A stretch of 64,000 nt of DNA from an uncultured Chitinophaga sp. (GCF_937898475.1 NZ_CALEJS010000016.1:620001-684000), one strand, 5' to 3'. Counted from the stretch's first letter, positions 45,351 through 53,547 are shown. Translations and numbers: made by a program. Notes: generated from the letters alone by a model not told the origin.

Positions 45351-47696
45351 TCATTCAGATCTTAAACTATCCACAGGATTACTGCGTGCGGCCCTTACAC
45401 CCTGGAAGCTTACTGTCAGTACGGCCACCAGCAATGTGCTGAGCCCTGCCAGTGCAAAGATCCACCAGGAAATACCTACACGGTAATCAAACCTGGACAA
45501 TATCATTCGCATCATCCATCCTGCTAACGGTGCCGCAAGTATGAAGGCAAGACAGACAGGCTTCAACAGGTCTTGTGAAAGCAGCAGCCACAATTTCAGT
45601 ATACTGGCCCCGAATACTTTCCGGATCCCGATCTCCTTCAAACGCCTTTCTGCCGAAAATGCCGCCAATCCAAAAAGCCCCAGGCAGGAAATGAACATGG
45701 CCACCATACTTACCACACCCAGGAAACTGCTGGTGCTCTGGATGCCATTAAATTTTTTCTGATAACTGTCTTTAACAAAAGAAAACTCAAAAGGATATTC
45801 AGGATTATGTTTTTTTAGAACCTGCTCTACCTGCGCCAGCGCTCTTCGCCACTGCTCATTATTCTTTACACGCACAAAGAAATGGTTCATATTGCCAGCG
45901 CTGAGCGTGATCATCAGGGGACTGGGTTCGTTGAATACATCATTGAACACAAAATCCTTCACAACGCCGATCACGGTACTGTTGCCCAATTTAGTACCTG
46001 TCACCGGCCTTTTTAATCCCATTCTTTCTACGGCTGTTTCATTAAGAATGCAGTCTCCGCTGCTGCCTTCCAGCTTTGGACTGAAATCATGACCTTCTAC
46101 CAGTGTCAGGCCGGCTGTCTTCACCCAGTCATACTGTACATAACTGATATTGACCATAAAGTCCTGGTCGGCTGTTTTCCCCGGCCACTGAATATCATTG
46201 GTAGCAGCGCCGTACATCACCAGGTTATCTGTAGCTGCAGATACACTGGTTATGCCTGGTATACGCATCAATTCATCTTTCACCACCTGATACCTAGCAC
46301 CCATCTCTCCCCGGGCAGGAATATCAATAAGATTTTCCTGTTCGTAGCCAATCGGGCGGTTCTCCACATGCGCTTTCTGCCTGATAAAAACGATGGTCAC
46401 GATAATGAGGAAAATGGATAACACAAACTGGAAGGTCACTAAACTCTTCCGCAGTACAGATCCCCCTTTACCTGCCACCACCCCTTTGAGTACTTTTACC
46501 GGCTGAAAAGCACTTAGGAAAAAAGCCGGATAACTGCCAGCCGCCAGGCCTGTCAGCAAAGCCAGCCCAAGCACAAGCAACCAGCTATTCCAGTCTGAAA
46601 AGCCAAGCGAAAGTTCTTTTTCTATTAATTTGTTCAGTTGGGGCAGCAACAGTTCAACCAGTACAGTACTTAGTACAAAGGCAAACCCGGTAAGTAACAA
46701 CGCCTCTGCCAGGAACTGGGTAATTACCTGTTTACGGGAAGCGCCCAACGTTTTCCGTACCCCTACCTCGCGGGACCGCTGCAGGGAACGTGCGGTAGCC
46801 AGATTCATAAAATTAATGCAGGCTATCAGCAATACAAACAGGCTCATACAACCCAGCAGCACTAACATGTCTATATGTCCCCCAACGGGTCTACCATCCC
46901 TGAACCTGCCGTATAAACGCAGCTGTTTATATGGATACGCAAACACCGTAGTGGTCTTGTTCTCAAAAAATGGCTGGGTCAGTTTTCTTACTTTTTCGTT
47001 AAAGGCAGCCAGGTTTGTTTGGGGCTTCAGTGACACATACCCGGCAATGGCAAAAGCATTCCAGTTATTAAGCATTTCCCTGTTCTGCTGTTCAAAAATG
47101 CTAAAGGGCAGAACTACATTGAAGAAAAGGGAACTGTTGTGAGGTATATCGCTGATCACCGCTTCCACCTTAAGATCCCGTTGATTATTGTGGCGGATGA
47201 TCTTCCCTATCGGATCTTCTTTACCAAACAGTTTCCGGGCTGTCTGCTCAGAGATCACAATCGATCCGGCTTCCCGTAGAGCTGCGACGGGGTTACCCCT
47301 TACAGCAGGAAACTGCATAATTTTAAACAGGTCCGGTTCTGCATAAAATCCCCGCTCGTAAATACGTTTATCCTTGTAAGACAAAAGGTGATCATTCACA
47401 TCGGCCACATAAGACATGTATTGTACTTCAGGTACCTGGTTGCGTAATATCTCTCCCAACTTACCGGGCACAGACTTCCCTGTAACCACCTGTCCGTCGT
47501 TCCGGGCGTTGACCATCAGCACATGTATGTCTGCGAGGTTTTTGTGAAATTTATCGTAGCTGATTTCATCGCTGATCAATAATATGCCAAGCATGCCCGT
47601 AATCAGGCCAATAGTAAGCCCGAAAATGTTGATGAGGGCTGACATCTTATTTTTCATCAGGCTTCTGCGAGCCATTTTGAGATAGTTGCGGATCAT
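45351..47696 (-). CDS. FtsX/MacB-type ABC transporter permease (large Bacteroidota form)
   Basis: The protein of about 781 residues has a duplicated MacB-like periplasmic/FtsX arrangement. It has an N-terminal helix (MSALINIFGLTIGLITGMLG), a periplasmic domain, three helices (about 280-430) with ATARSLQRSREVGVRKTLGA, a further helix and periplasmic domain, and the last three helices (from about 660) with AERRLKEIGIRKVFGASILK. Such proteins work with a separate ATPase in export, mechanotransmission or antimicrobial resistance; no ATPase is adjacent. The Met at 47696 (MIRNYLKMARRS) fits the family better than 47729. Confidence 0.92.
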   Translation of the reverse strand: MIRNYLKMARRSLMKNKMSALINIFGLTIGLITGMLGILLISDEISYDKFHKNLADIHVLMVNARNDGQVVTGKSVPGKLGEILRNQVPEVQYMSYVADVNDHLLSYKDKRIYERGFYAEPDLFKIMQFPAVRGNPVAALREAGSIVISEQTARKLFGKEDPIGKIIRHNNQRDLKVEAVISDIPHNSSLFFNVVLPFSIFEQQNREMLNNWNAFAIAGYVSLKPQTNLAAFNEKVRKLTQPFFENKTTTVFAYPYKQLRLYGRFRDGRPVGGHIDMLVLLGCMSLFVLLIACINFMNLATARSLQRSREVGVRKTLGASRKQVITQFLAEALLLTGFAFVLSTVLVELLLPQLNKLIEKELSLGFSDWNSWLLVLGLALLTGLAAGSYPAFFLSAFQPVKVLKGVVAGKGGSVLRKSLVTFQFVLSIFLIIVTIVFIRQKAHVENRPIGYEQENLIDIPARGEMGARYQVVKDELMRIPGITSVSAATDNLVMYGAATNDIQWPGKTADQDFMVNISYVQYDWVKTAGLTLVEGHDFSPKLEGSSGDCILNETAVERMGLKRPVTGTKLGNSTVIGVVKDFVFNDVFNEPSPLMITLSAGNMNHFFVRVKNNEQWRRALAQVEQVLKKHNPEYPFEFSFVKDSYQKKFNGIQSTSSFLGVVSMVAMFISCLGLFGLAAFSAERRLKEIGIRKVFGASILKLWLLLSQDLLKPVCLAFILAAPLAGWMMRMILSRFDYRVGISWWIFALAGLSTLLVAVLTVSFQGVRAARSNPVDSLRSE

Positions 47697-47873
47697 GGAA
47701 CTTGAATTGACAGGCAATATAGCTATCACAATGCCAGATTACTGCTGTATACTAATCACCTTTTTACATGTGATGTTATTATTTAACCTGTTCGGTATTG
47801 AAAGGATGATTGTCCGCATGCGGACAGCACATGTTTACATGCACACCTCCCTGTTCATCAATTGCTATAAATG

Positions 47874-47940
47874 AGAAAAGGCGGTAAAAACCGCCCAATT
47901 TCTTGTAACCATATCCTATGAAAAACCTGATACAAAGATA
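47874..47940 (-). ncRNA. Repeated hairpin module, copy 1 (candidate small RNA)
   Basis: On the minus strand: -7-like TATCTTTG (47940-47933), a conserved box whose complement is AACCATATCCTATGAAAA (47907-47924), then a hairpin GGCGGTTTTTACCGCC (47895-47880) and TTTT. A transcript of about 55 nt is implied. The same order occurs at 48112-48178 and 55791-55862. On the plus strand it can be read as a hairpin followed by a leader and ATG of a 13-codon frame. The minus reading is inferred from the T-run and -7 box. Confidence 0.45.
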
Positions 47941-48111
47941 TGGGGCGCATTGCTGCTAATCCTTCCGATTTCGTAAAACCATTATTTTTTCCCGTAAACG
48001 CTGTGATCTAACCCGCCTTAACCAACGCTTAACAATAACAAACTCTATATCAGGGCTATACGAACTTTTTATATTACTGGAAACAGTAAACCAACGGTCT
48101 TATATAAACGC
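47941..48111. other. Spacer between hairpin modules 1 and 2
   Basis: No gene is seen. It holds the phased TTAAC pair at 48018-48033. The stretch from 47941 to 48017 shows no clear feature. Confidence 0.4.
48018..48033 (+). repeat. TTAAC direct repeat with 11-bp period
   Basis: TTAACCAACGCTTAAC: two units 11 bp apart. The near edge is 78 bp from the candidate -7 element of hairpin module copy 1. Confidence 0.45.
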
Positions 48112-48178
48112 GAAAAAGGCGGTAAGACTACCGCCTGATTCATTTAACCATATCCTATGAAAACCCGTTATGAAGATA
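48112..48178 (-). ncRNA. Repeated hairpin module, copy 2 (candidate small RNA)
   Basis: On the minus strand: TATCTTCA (48178-48171, two bases off the -7 consensus), the conserved box (AACCATATCCTATGAAAA complement, 48146-48163), and hairpin GGCGGTAGTCTTACCGCC (48135-48118) with TTTTT. The ATG that could be read inside the minus-strand box is followed by a stop after three codons here, so that strand is unlikely to encode a peptide. Confidence 0.45.
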
Positions 48179-48256
48179 CACCACACACACGCTCCTTCCA
48201 CGTAAGACTTGGTAAAACAGGCATTTGTCTTGGTAAGCGTCAGGATTTTTCCCTCC

Positions 48257-48295
48257 TTAACCATCATTTAACAAGGCATTTAACCAGCGCTTAAC
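48257..48295 (+). repeat. Array of four phased TTAAC units
   Basis: TTAAC starts at 48257, 48268, 48280 and 48291, with spacings of 11, 12 and 11 bp. The near edge is 79 bp from the -7-like element of hairpin module copy 2, almost the same distance as for copy 1. Confidence 0.55.
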
Positions 48296-48334
48296 AAACA
48301 TGCCTTGGAAGAATCGTTTAAAGGCATTTAAAAT

Positions 48335-48364
48335 AACAGGCCTGCCGTTAATGACAGGCCTGTT
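48335..48364 (-). terminator. Terminator after the GH172 gene
   Basis: A 10-bp stem AACAGGCCTG/CAGGCCTGTT with a 10-nt loop is followed on the minus strand by ATTTT. It lies 29 bp after the GH172 stop. Confidence 0.8.
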
Positions 48365-48392
48365 AAACAAATAATATAGCTGTTATACTAAA

Positions 48393-49541
48393 TTAATTCA
48401 CTTCCAGCGCATCTTTCGAAGGCAACTTCGGGAAAGGGCTGTGCGGCTCTGCCTGGTACCAGAACACCACAGAACTGATGTCTGACTGCTGCTGCAGGTA
48501 ACGCCCGCCACTGCGCCAGCCAAGATCCTGTATAGTTACCTTCAGATCTTTATCAAAACGAACCGGATCCATAATATGCCAGCGGTACAGGCCAAAACGC
48601 TGTTGCGAATCGTACACGCCATTAGGCCTGATAACCTGGTGCAGACCAGTATAAGGTGTACTGAATTCCTGGTACTGGCGGGTTACACGGTTCTCGAAAT
48701 TATAAGAGCCGCAGAAATAATCTTCAGTTCCGGTACCGCAGATAGTAGGAAACTGGCTGTCGCCATCCATAAAGAATTTGATCTCTCCTTCGCCCCACCA
48801 GCCGTTGTTATTTACGCCCCAGGCCATATAGGTTCCAACGTACTGGCCTTTGCCTTTAATACCATCTACCAGGGTATAGCTGCCGCCTTTGGTTGGATTA
48901 TCGCGGCGGAACTGGGCATGAAAATAGCCTGCATCATCCGGCACTTTGGTAAGCGTGTAGTCAATCTGGTAATACAGTGTCATTCGCTCCGTATTGATGT
49001 TCTCCATGGTGATCCTGCACTTTCTGCGGAAGGGCATTGCCCAATAGCAGTTAAACGCACTGCCCGGGTTCACACATACCGCCAGGGAATTAAGCTGTGC
49101 ATACTGTCCCCAGCCCATACCAAAGAAATCGCCCACAGGCGCTTCTACAGAAGGGGAGGTTTCGTCGTCCCAGTAGATACGTAGAATGGAAAACCGCCAG
49201 TTGCCGGTGGGTGTCATCCAGATGTGCTGTATAGCGCCGGGGCCCTCTATCTCCGCCAGTGTGTACGTTTTTCCGGGCTCAATATGAATGTAGGGACTTA
49301 CCTTCCATCCCTGCCCCAGGTCACGGGCAGCTTGTCTGGCAGGCCCCTGGTCCAGGGTGGCCATACCGCCTTTCCCCTTTTCGCCGCTGAAGTTTTCCGG
49401 GCTGATGCTGCGGGTTTTTGCATCAGAAAGCTGGAACAGGTTGCCCATGTTCATGTTTAGCCCGTTGAAAGGTTGCTGTTGTGCGTGGAGAATGCTTGCT
49501 AACAGTACAGCACAACATAGTGTAAGGCATTTACGTACCAT
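48393..49541 (-). CDS. DUF2961 protein, glycoside hydrolase family 172
   Basis: The 382-residue exported protein has a signal peptide (LLASILHA|QQ). The jelly-roll fold typical of DUF2961/GH172 is shown by GAIQHIWMTPTGNWRFSILR, PSVEAPVGDFFGMGWGQY, FNCYWAMPFRRKCRITMEN and CGTGTEDYFCGSYNFE, the last holding the probable catalytic Glu region. Characterised GH172 enzymes act on alpha-D-fructofuranosides or alpha-D-arabinofuranosides; the specificity here is unknown. It is downstream of the exported aldose epimerase gene, with a TTTGAA/TTCAAA repeat between. Confidence 0.9.
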   Translation of the reverse strand: MVRKCLTLCCAVLLASILHAQQQPFNGLNMNMGNLFQLSDAKTRSISPENFSGEKGKGGMATLDQGPARQAARDLGQGWKVSPYIHIEPGKTYTLAEIEGPGAIQHIWMTPTGNWRFSILRIYWDDETSPSVEAPVGDFFGMGWGQYAQLNSLAVCVNPGSAFNCYWAMPFRRKCRITMENINTERMTLYYQIDYTLTKVPDDAGYFHAQFRRDNPTKGGSYTLVDGIKGKGQYVGTYMAWGVNNNGWWGEGEIKFFMDGDSQFPTICGTGTEDYFCGSYNFENRVTRQYQEFSTPYTGLHQVIRPNGVYDSQQRFGLYRWHIMDPVRFDKDLKVTIQDLGWRSGGRYLQQQSDISSVVFWYQAEPHSPFPKLPSKDALEVN

Positions 49542-49550
49542 GAGTGATAG

Positions 49551-49665
49551 GTTTGAAACGTGGAAAAATGAAAATCGTTTAAATATTAAGGGTTTGAAAG
49601 CTTTAAAGCGCCCTTGAAATTACAAGTCTGCGTTCAAACCTTCAAACCCTTAAACACTGAAACTT
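49551..49665. repeat. TTTGAA/TTCAAA repeat block upstream of GH172
   Basis: GTTTGAAA and GGTTTGAAAG on one side, CGTTCAAACCTTCAAACCC on the other, form an imperfect hyphenated inverted repeat. The block ends 10 bp before the GH172 ATG and fills the gap to the epimerase gene. Related blocks lie at 50886, 55091 and 58141. Confidence 0.55.
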
Positions 49666-49667
49666 TT

Positions 49668-50855
49668 TTATTTGGTGCCGAATTTATACACACAGGTATG
49701 TTCGTAAGCAGCTCCCGGCTTCAGTACCACTGAGGGGAAGGAAGCCTGGTTGGGGGAGTTAGGGAAATGTTGTGTTTCCAGGCAAAGGGCGCCGCGGTAA
49801 ACGTAGGTTTTGCCCTGTTTGCCGGTGTCCCCCTGCATAAAGTTACCGCCATAGAACTGAACACCGGGTTCTGTTGTCCACACTTCCATATAACGGCCGC
49901 TTTGCGGTTCCAGCACGGTTGCCGCGAGAGACAGTTCATTGCCTTTCTTGTTCAGCACCCAGTTGTGATCATATCCCTTCCCTAATTTTAGCTGCTCAAA
50001 ATCTGCATTCACTCTTTCACCGATAGGTGTAGGTGTAGTAAAATCCATTGGCGTACCTTTTACCGGTTCCAGCTTACCGGTGGGGATCAGACCACCGTCT
50101 ACGGGCGTAAATCTGTCTGCATTGATGCTCAGCACGTGATCATTGATATCACCATTACCCGCGCCCTTCAGGTTAAAGAAGGAGTGATGGGTGAGGTTCA
50201 CCACCGTAGCCTTATCAGTAGTTGCTTTATAGGAGATCTTGAATTCGTTACTGTCTGTCAGCTCGTATGTCATGGTAACATCAAGATTGCCGGGATACCC
50301 CTCTTCACCGTCTTTTGAGAGGTAATGGAATTCTATAGCGTGATCATTAAGCTGTTTGGCATCCCAAACCACATCATTAAAACCAACCTTGCCGCCGTGC
50401 AGGTGATTCTCGCCATTATTGACAGCCAGGGTATACTCCTTGCCGTCCACCTTGAATTTACCCCTGGCAATACGGTTGCCATAACGGCCAACAACACCGC
50501 CATAGTAACGATCATTGGTAGAGATATACTTACTCAGCTGATCGTATCCCAGCTCCACATCTTCCAGCCTGCCGCTTTTGTCAGGCACCAGCAGGGACAC
50601 CACTTTTGCGCCATAGTTGGTAACGGCCATCTGCAGGCTCGCATTTTTAAGGTAATACAGTTTTACCGCCTTGCCTGCAACTGTGCTGTCAAAATTGGCC
50701 GCCGGGATAAGTGCCTCAACGGAACCCGTCTGGATACTGTCATGATTTGTACTCATACTATCAACAGAATTATTATTTGTGTTGGAACCGGATGACTGAC
50801 AAGCGCTCATTCCGAGAGCGGTGGCCACCGTTAGCAGTGAAAGAAGATTTTTCAT
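49668..50855 (-). CDS. galM: Aldose 1-epimerase (mutarotase), exported lipoprotein
   Basis: From the Met at 50855 (MKNLLSLL) the protein has a lipoprotein signal ending LGMSAC. The longer ATG at 50933 would bury that signal. The GalM fold is shown by YGAKVVSLLVPDKSG, YGGVVGRYGNRIARGKF, NNGENHLHGGKVGFNDVVW, NLTHHSFFNLKGAG (catalytic His) and VWTTEPGVQFYGGNFM (catalytic Glu). It interconverts alpha and beta anomers of free sugars, here at the cell envelope rather than in the cytoplasm. It is divergent from a LacI regulator and upstream of GH172. Confidence 0.93.
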   Translation of the reverse strand: MKNLLSLLTVATALGMSACQSSGSNTNNNSVDSMSTNHDSIQTGSVEALIPAANFDSTVAGKAVKLYYLKNASLQMAVTNYGAKVVSLLVPDKSGRLEDVELGYDQLSKYISTNDRYYGGVVGRYGNRIARGKFKVDGKEYTLAVNNGENHLHGGKVGFNDVVWDAKQLNDHAIEFHYLSKDGEEGYPGNLDVTMTYELTDSNEFKISYKATTDKATVVNLTHHSFFNLKGAGNGDINDHVLSINADRFTPVDGGLIPTGKLEPVKGTPMDFTTPTPIGERVNADFEQLKLGKGYDHNWVLNKKGNELSLAATVLEPQSGRYMEVWTTEPGVQFYGGNFMQGDTGKQGKTYVYRGALCLETQHFPNSPNQASFPSVVLKPGAAYEHTCVYKFGTK

Positions 50856-50885
50856 ATCGTAGTAATTTACAAGGGTACAATATAC

Positions 50886-50970
50886 GTTTAAAGAATGAAA
50901 GTTTGAAGGTGGCTTATTCTGAAAGATGACCATTCAAACTTTCAAACGCCCAAACTTTCAAACATTGAAA
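50886..50970. repeat. TTTGAA/TTCAAA repeat block upstream of galM
   Basis: GAAAGTTTGAAGG on the left and CATTCAAACTTTCAAACGCC, CAAACTTTCAAACATTG on the right form an imperfect inverted repeat, ending 30 bp before the galM ATG. Confidence 0.55.
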
Positions 50971-50977
50971 TAAAAAA

Positions 50978-50999
50978 GCCGGGAAATGAATTTCCCGGC
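50978..50999 (-). terminator. Hairpin with minus-strand T-run, no obvious upstream gene
   Basis: The stem GCCGGGAAA/TTTCCCGGC (9 bp, 4-nt loop) is followed on the minus strand by TTTTTTATTTC. The strand that would use it is minus, but the only minus-strand DNA upstream is the galM-lacI intergenic region. It may end a short unannotated transcript or act as a divider. Confidence 0.7.
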
Positions 51000-51313
51000 A
51001 TAATATTTTGGCCTTTATCCATTAAAAGTGCATTACGCCATTGGAATGGTAATGCATTGTGTAGTATAGCTCCACAAAATACAGGCTGCCGGCGGAAAAT
51101 TCATCGCCCCAGACAAAATAACGTTTCCGGTAACGTTTGCATTAAACTTTTGTGTGATGTATTAGTCTAAAATTAAATTGATCATCCTGGATGACCGTTT
51201 ATGAAATATAGTACGCGTCCTTACAGGATATTTATTTTATTTGTCAGGTAGTTAAGTAAAAGGGCCTTTTACATAAGAGTAACCGGATTAATCACAGCAT
51301 CATCAATGGAGGA
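51000..51313. other. Regulatory region upstream of the LacI gene
   Basis: No gene is seen. It should hold the lacI-type promoter and possibly operators for the divergent galM-GH172 unit. I could not identify a clear LacI-type palindrome. Only loose -7 candidates such as TTTATTTG near 51232 are seen. Confidence 0.4.
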
Positions 51314-52330
51314 ATGAAGAATAAGCAGGTAACCATCAAAGACTTGGCCAGAAAGCTGCGCCTGTCCGTATCCACAGTATCCCGAGCCTTAAGAAACCTG
51401 CCGGATATTAATGAAGATACCAGAAGGAAAGTACTGGAGCTGGCCGCAGGGCTGAACTATGAACCGAATTACATCGCCCAGAGCCTTATTAACAAACAGA
51501 CACACATCATCGGCGTAATAGTGCCCCTGGTGGCCACGCATTTCTTTTCCAACGCCCTCGCGGGCATGAATGAAGTAGCCAATCAGCATGGCTACCACCT
51601 CATGTTCTGCCAGAGCAATGAAAATGCCGAACAGGAAGCAGAAGGCATCCGACAGCTCGCCTCCTGCCGTATAGACGGTTTGCTGATCTCCGTGTCTAAA
51701 CAAACTAAAGACGCAACGCCTTTCCTGAAGTTGCAGGAAAAAGGCATCCCTTTCATGTTTTTTGACCGCGACCTGCGGGATCTGCCCGCATCACGGGTAA
51801 TAGTAGACCAGTATGCCAGTGCCTTCAAGGCGGTAGAACATATGATCAGGCAGGGACGCCGCAATATTGTACACCTGGCAGGGCCCAAAGGGCTCTCCGT
51901 TTCAGATGAGCGGCTCCGCGGCTATGAAGACGCCATGCAGCAACATGGCATTCCCTACACACCCAAGCATATTGAGCATTGCGAAAAGTTCCAGTACGAC
52001 TCACTGGAGCACCTTAAAAAATTACTGAAACTGAAGCCCGACGGTATTTTCTGTGTAAACGACCCCTCAGGAGTGATTGCCATCAATTACCTGAAAAACA
52101 ATACCGCTCTCCGCGTACCGGAGGACATTGCCATTGTAGGCTTTAACGGCGACCCCGTGGCAGAAGTGGTGGAGCCCGCCCTCAGCACCATTGTGCAACC
52201 CGGCTTTGAAGTAGGTAAAGAGGCGCTGAAAATGCTGATCCGGCATATAGAAGAGAAGCCGGCAACAACAGAAAAGATGGTACTGGAAGGGAAACTGGTG
52301 ATCAGGGGCTCTTCAAAAACAGAAGGCTGA
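51314..52330 (+). CDS. LacI-family transcriptional regulator
   Basis: The 338-residue protein has a LacI helix-turn-helix at residues 3-50 (VTIKDLARKLRLSVSTVSRA, LNYEPNYIAQSL) and a periplasmic-binding-protein-like ligand domain (IIGVIVPLVATHFFSNALAG, GIPFMFFDRDL, DGIFCVNDPSGV, AIVGFNGDPVAE). It should sense a sugar or sugar phosphate and control the divergent galM-GH172 unit; that target is inferred from position. A small AGGA-like sequence precedes the ATG (GGAGGAATG), unusual for this phylum. A long inverted repeat overlaps its stop. Confidence 0.95.
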   Translation: MKNKQVTIKDLARKLRLSVSTVSRALRNLPDINEDTRRKVLELAAGLNYEPNYIAQSLINKQTHIIGVIVPLVATHFFSNALAGMNEVANQHGYHLMFCQSNENAEQEAEGIRQLASCRIDGLLISVSKQTKDATPFLKLQEKGIPFMFFDRDLRDLPASRVIVDQYASAFKAVEHMIRQGRRNIVHLAGPKGLSVSDERLRGYEDAMQQHGIPYTPKHIEHCEKFQYDSLEHLKKLLKLKPDGIFCVNDPSGVIAINYLKNNTALRVPEDIAIVGFNGDPVAEVVEPALSTIVQPGFEVGKEALKMLIRHIEEKPATTEKMVLEGKLVIRGSSKTEG

Positions 52331-52449
52331 CCCGGAAGTGATCATACTATTTTAACAGGCTTATCCATGCTTTCTACATGCTTCTCTATGCTTCAGTATG
52401 CTTTGAGCATATTTGTTAAAATAGTATCATCACCAACTTCAGGTCAGCC
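52325..52449. repeat. Long hyphenated inverted repeat with ATGCTT core
   Basis: Left arm 52325-52357 (GGCTGACC...CATACTATTTTAACA) pairs with right arm 52414-52449 (TGTTAAAATAGTATCATCAC...GGTCAGCC) over about 33 positions with few mismatches. The 56-nt core repeats ATGCTT four times and contains the small palindrome TATGCTTTGAGCATA (52398-52412). The left arm overlaps the LacI stop codon. It lies between convergent genes. Confidence 0.8.
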
Positions 52450-52469
52450 CCCGCTACCGCGATTTGGTA

Positions 52470-53444
52470 TTACCATCCCAGCAGGTAGGCAAATATCAGC
52501 GGTGCTACGATCGTAGCATCAGATTCTATAATGAATTTGGGCGTATTGATATCCAGTTTGCCCCAGGTGATCTTTTCATTGGGTACAGCGCCGGAGTAAG
52601 ATCCGTAAGAGGTAGTAGAGTCTGATATCTGGCAGAAATAGCTCCAGAAGGGCACATCATGCCATTCCAGGTCCTGGTACATCATCGGCACCACACAAAT
52701 CGGGAAATCACCTGCAATGCCGCCGCCTATCTGGAAAAAGCCCACTCCCTTGCCGGAAGAGTTATTGCGGTACCAGTCTGCCAGCCATACCATATATTCA
52801 ATACCACTCTTCATGGTAGCGGCTTTCAATTCTCCCTTGATACAATAAGAGGCAAATATGTTACCCATGGTGCTGTCTTCCCATCCGGGCACTACAATAG
52901 GAATATTTCTTTCGGCAGCCGCGATCATCCAGCTGTTCTTTGGATCAATCTCGTAATGCTCTTTCATAGCCCCGCTCAGCAGCAGCTTATACATATATTC
53001 ATGGGGGAAATAACGCTCTCCTTTATCTTCGGCTTCCTTCCAGATCTTGTAGATATGCTTTTGGATACGACGGAAAGCCTCTTCTTCCGGTATACAGGTG
53101 TCTGTTACCCGGTTAAAGCCCTTTTCCAGCAACTCCCACTCTTCCTGGGGGCTGAGGTCGCGGTAATTAGGTACCCTTTTATAATGGGTATGCGCTACCA
53201 GGTTCATGATATCTTCCTCCAGGTTGGCACCTGTACAGGAAATAATATCCACTTTACCCTGCCGGATCATTTCAGCGAAGGATATACCAAGTTCGGCGGT
53301 GCTCATGGCGCCTGCCAGCGTTACCATCATTTTCCCGCCTTCCAGCAGGTGCGTCTCATATCCCTTAGCAGCGTCTACCAGTGCAGCCGCGTTAAAATGC
53401 CGGTAATGATGCTGGATAAACTGTGAAATGGGCCCTTTGTTCAT
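52470..53444 (-). CDS. Deoxyhypusine synthase-family protein without the usual active-site Lys
   Basis: The 324-residue protein follows the deoxyhypusine synthase fold: MVTLAGAMSTAELG, IISCTGANLEEDIMN, NIPIVVPGWEDSTMGNIFAS, GVGFFQIGGGIAGDFP, and WGKLDINTPKFIIESDATIV. Eukaryotic and archaeal enzymes have GGGxxK with a Lys that carries the aminobutyl intermediate; here residues 240-245 read GGGIAG, so that Lys is missing. Bacteria lack eIF5A, so the reaction must be different; a polyamine-related role is a guess from the family. It is monocistronic, with a good promoter and a LacI neighbour in convergent orientation. Confidence 0.88.
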   Translation of the reverse strand: MNKGPISQFIQHHYRHFNAAALVDAAKGYETHLLEGGKMMVTLAGAMSTAELGISFAEMIRQGKVDIISCTGANLEEDIMNLVAHTHYKRVPNYRDLSPQEEWELLEKGFNRVTDTCIPEEEAFRRIQKHIYKIWKEAEDKGERYFPHEYMYKLLLSGAMKEHYEIDPKNSWMIAAAERNIPIVVPGWEDSTMGNIFASYCIKGELKAATMKSGIEYMVWLADWYRNNSSGKGVGFFQIGGGIAGDFPICVVPMMYQDLEWHDVPFWSYFCQISDSTTSYGSYSGAVPNEKITWGKLDINTPKFIIESDATIVAPLIFAYLLGW

Positions 53445-53463
53445 TGTCAGTGATTTAAGGCGG

Positions 53464-53493
53464 CAAAGTTAACAAAAAAAAGGCCCATAGCAA
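53464..53493 (-). promoter_or_regulatory. Bacteroidota promoter (TTG-N19-TAACTTTG)
   Basis: On the minus strand TTG (53493-53491), a 19-bp spacer, and TAACTTTG (53471-53464). It should start RNA near 53457, 13 nt before the ATG at 53444. The -33 side overlaps the terminator of the preceding gene. Confidence 0.75.
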
Positions 53494-53507
53494 CACCACT
53501 ATGGACC
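53482..53507 (-). terminator. Terminator after the PepSY-like gene
   Basis: The stem GGTCCATAG/CTATGGGCC (9 bp, one mismatch, 8-nt loop) is followed on the minus strand by eight Ts. It is 40 bp after the stop at 53548. Confidence 0.9.
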
Positions 53508-53547
53508 GGGAACAAATCAACAGCTTATAGAATGGCTGAGACGGAAA

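Noticed and set aside
47919..47960. A 13-codon peptide encoded after the AACCATATCCT leader of hairpin module 1
   Set aside because: The frames in the three modules have different lengths and sequences (13, about 45 and 7 codons), so a conserved peptide is not supported.
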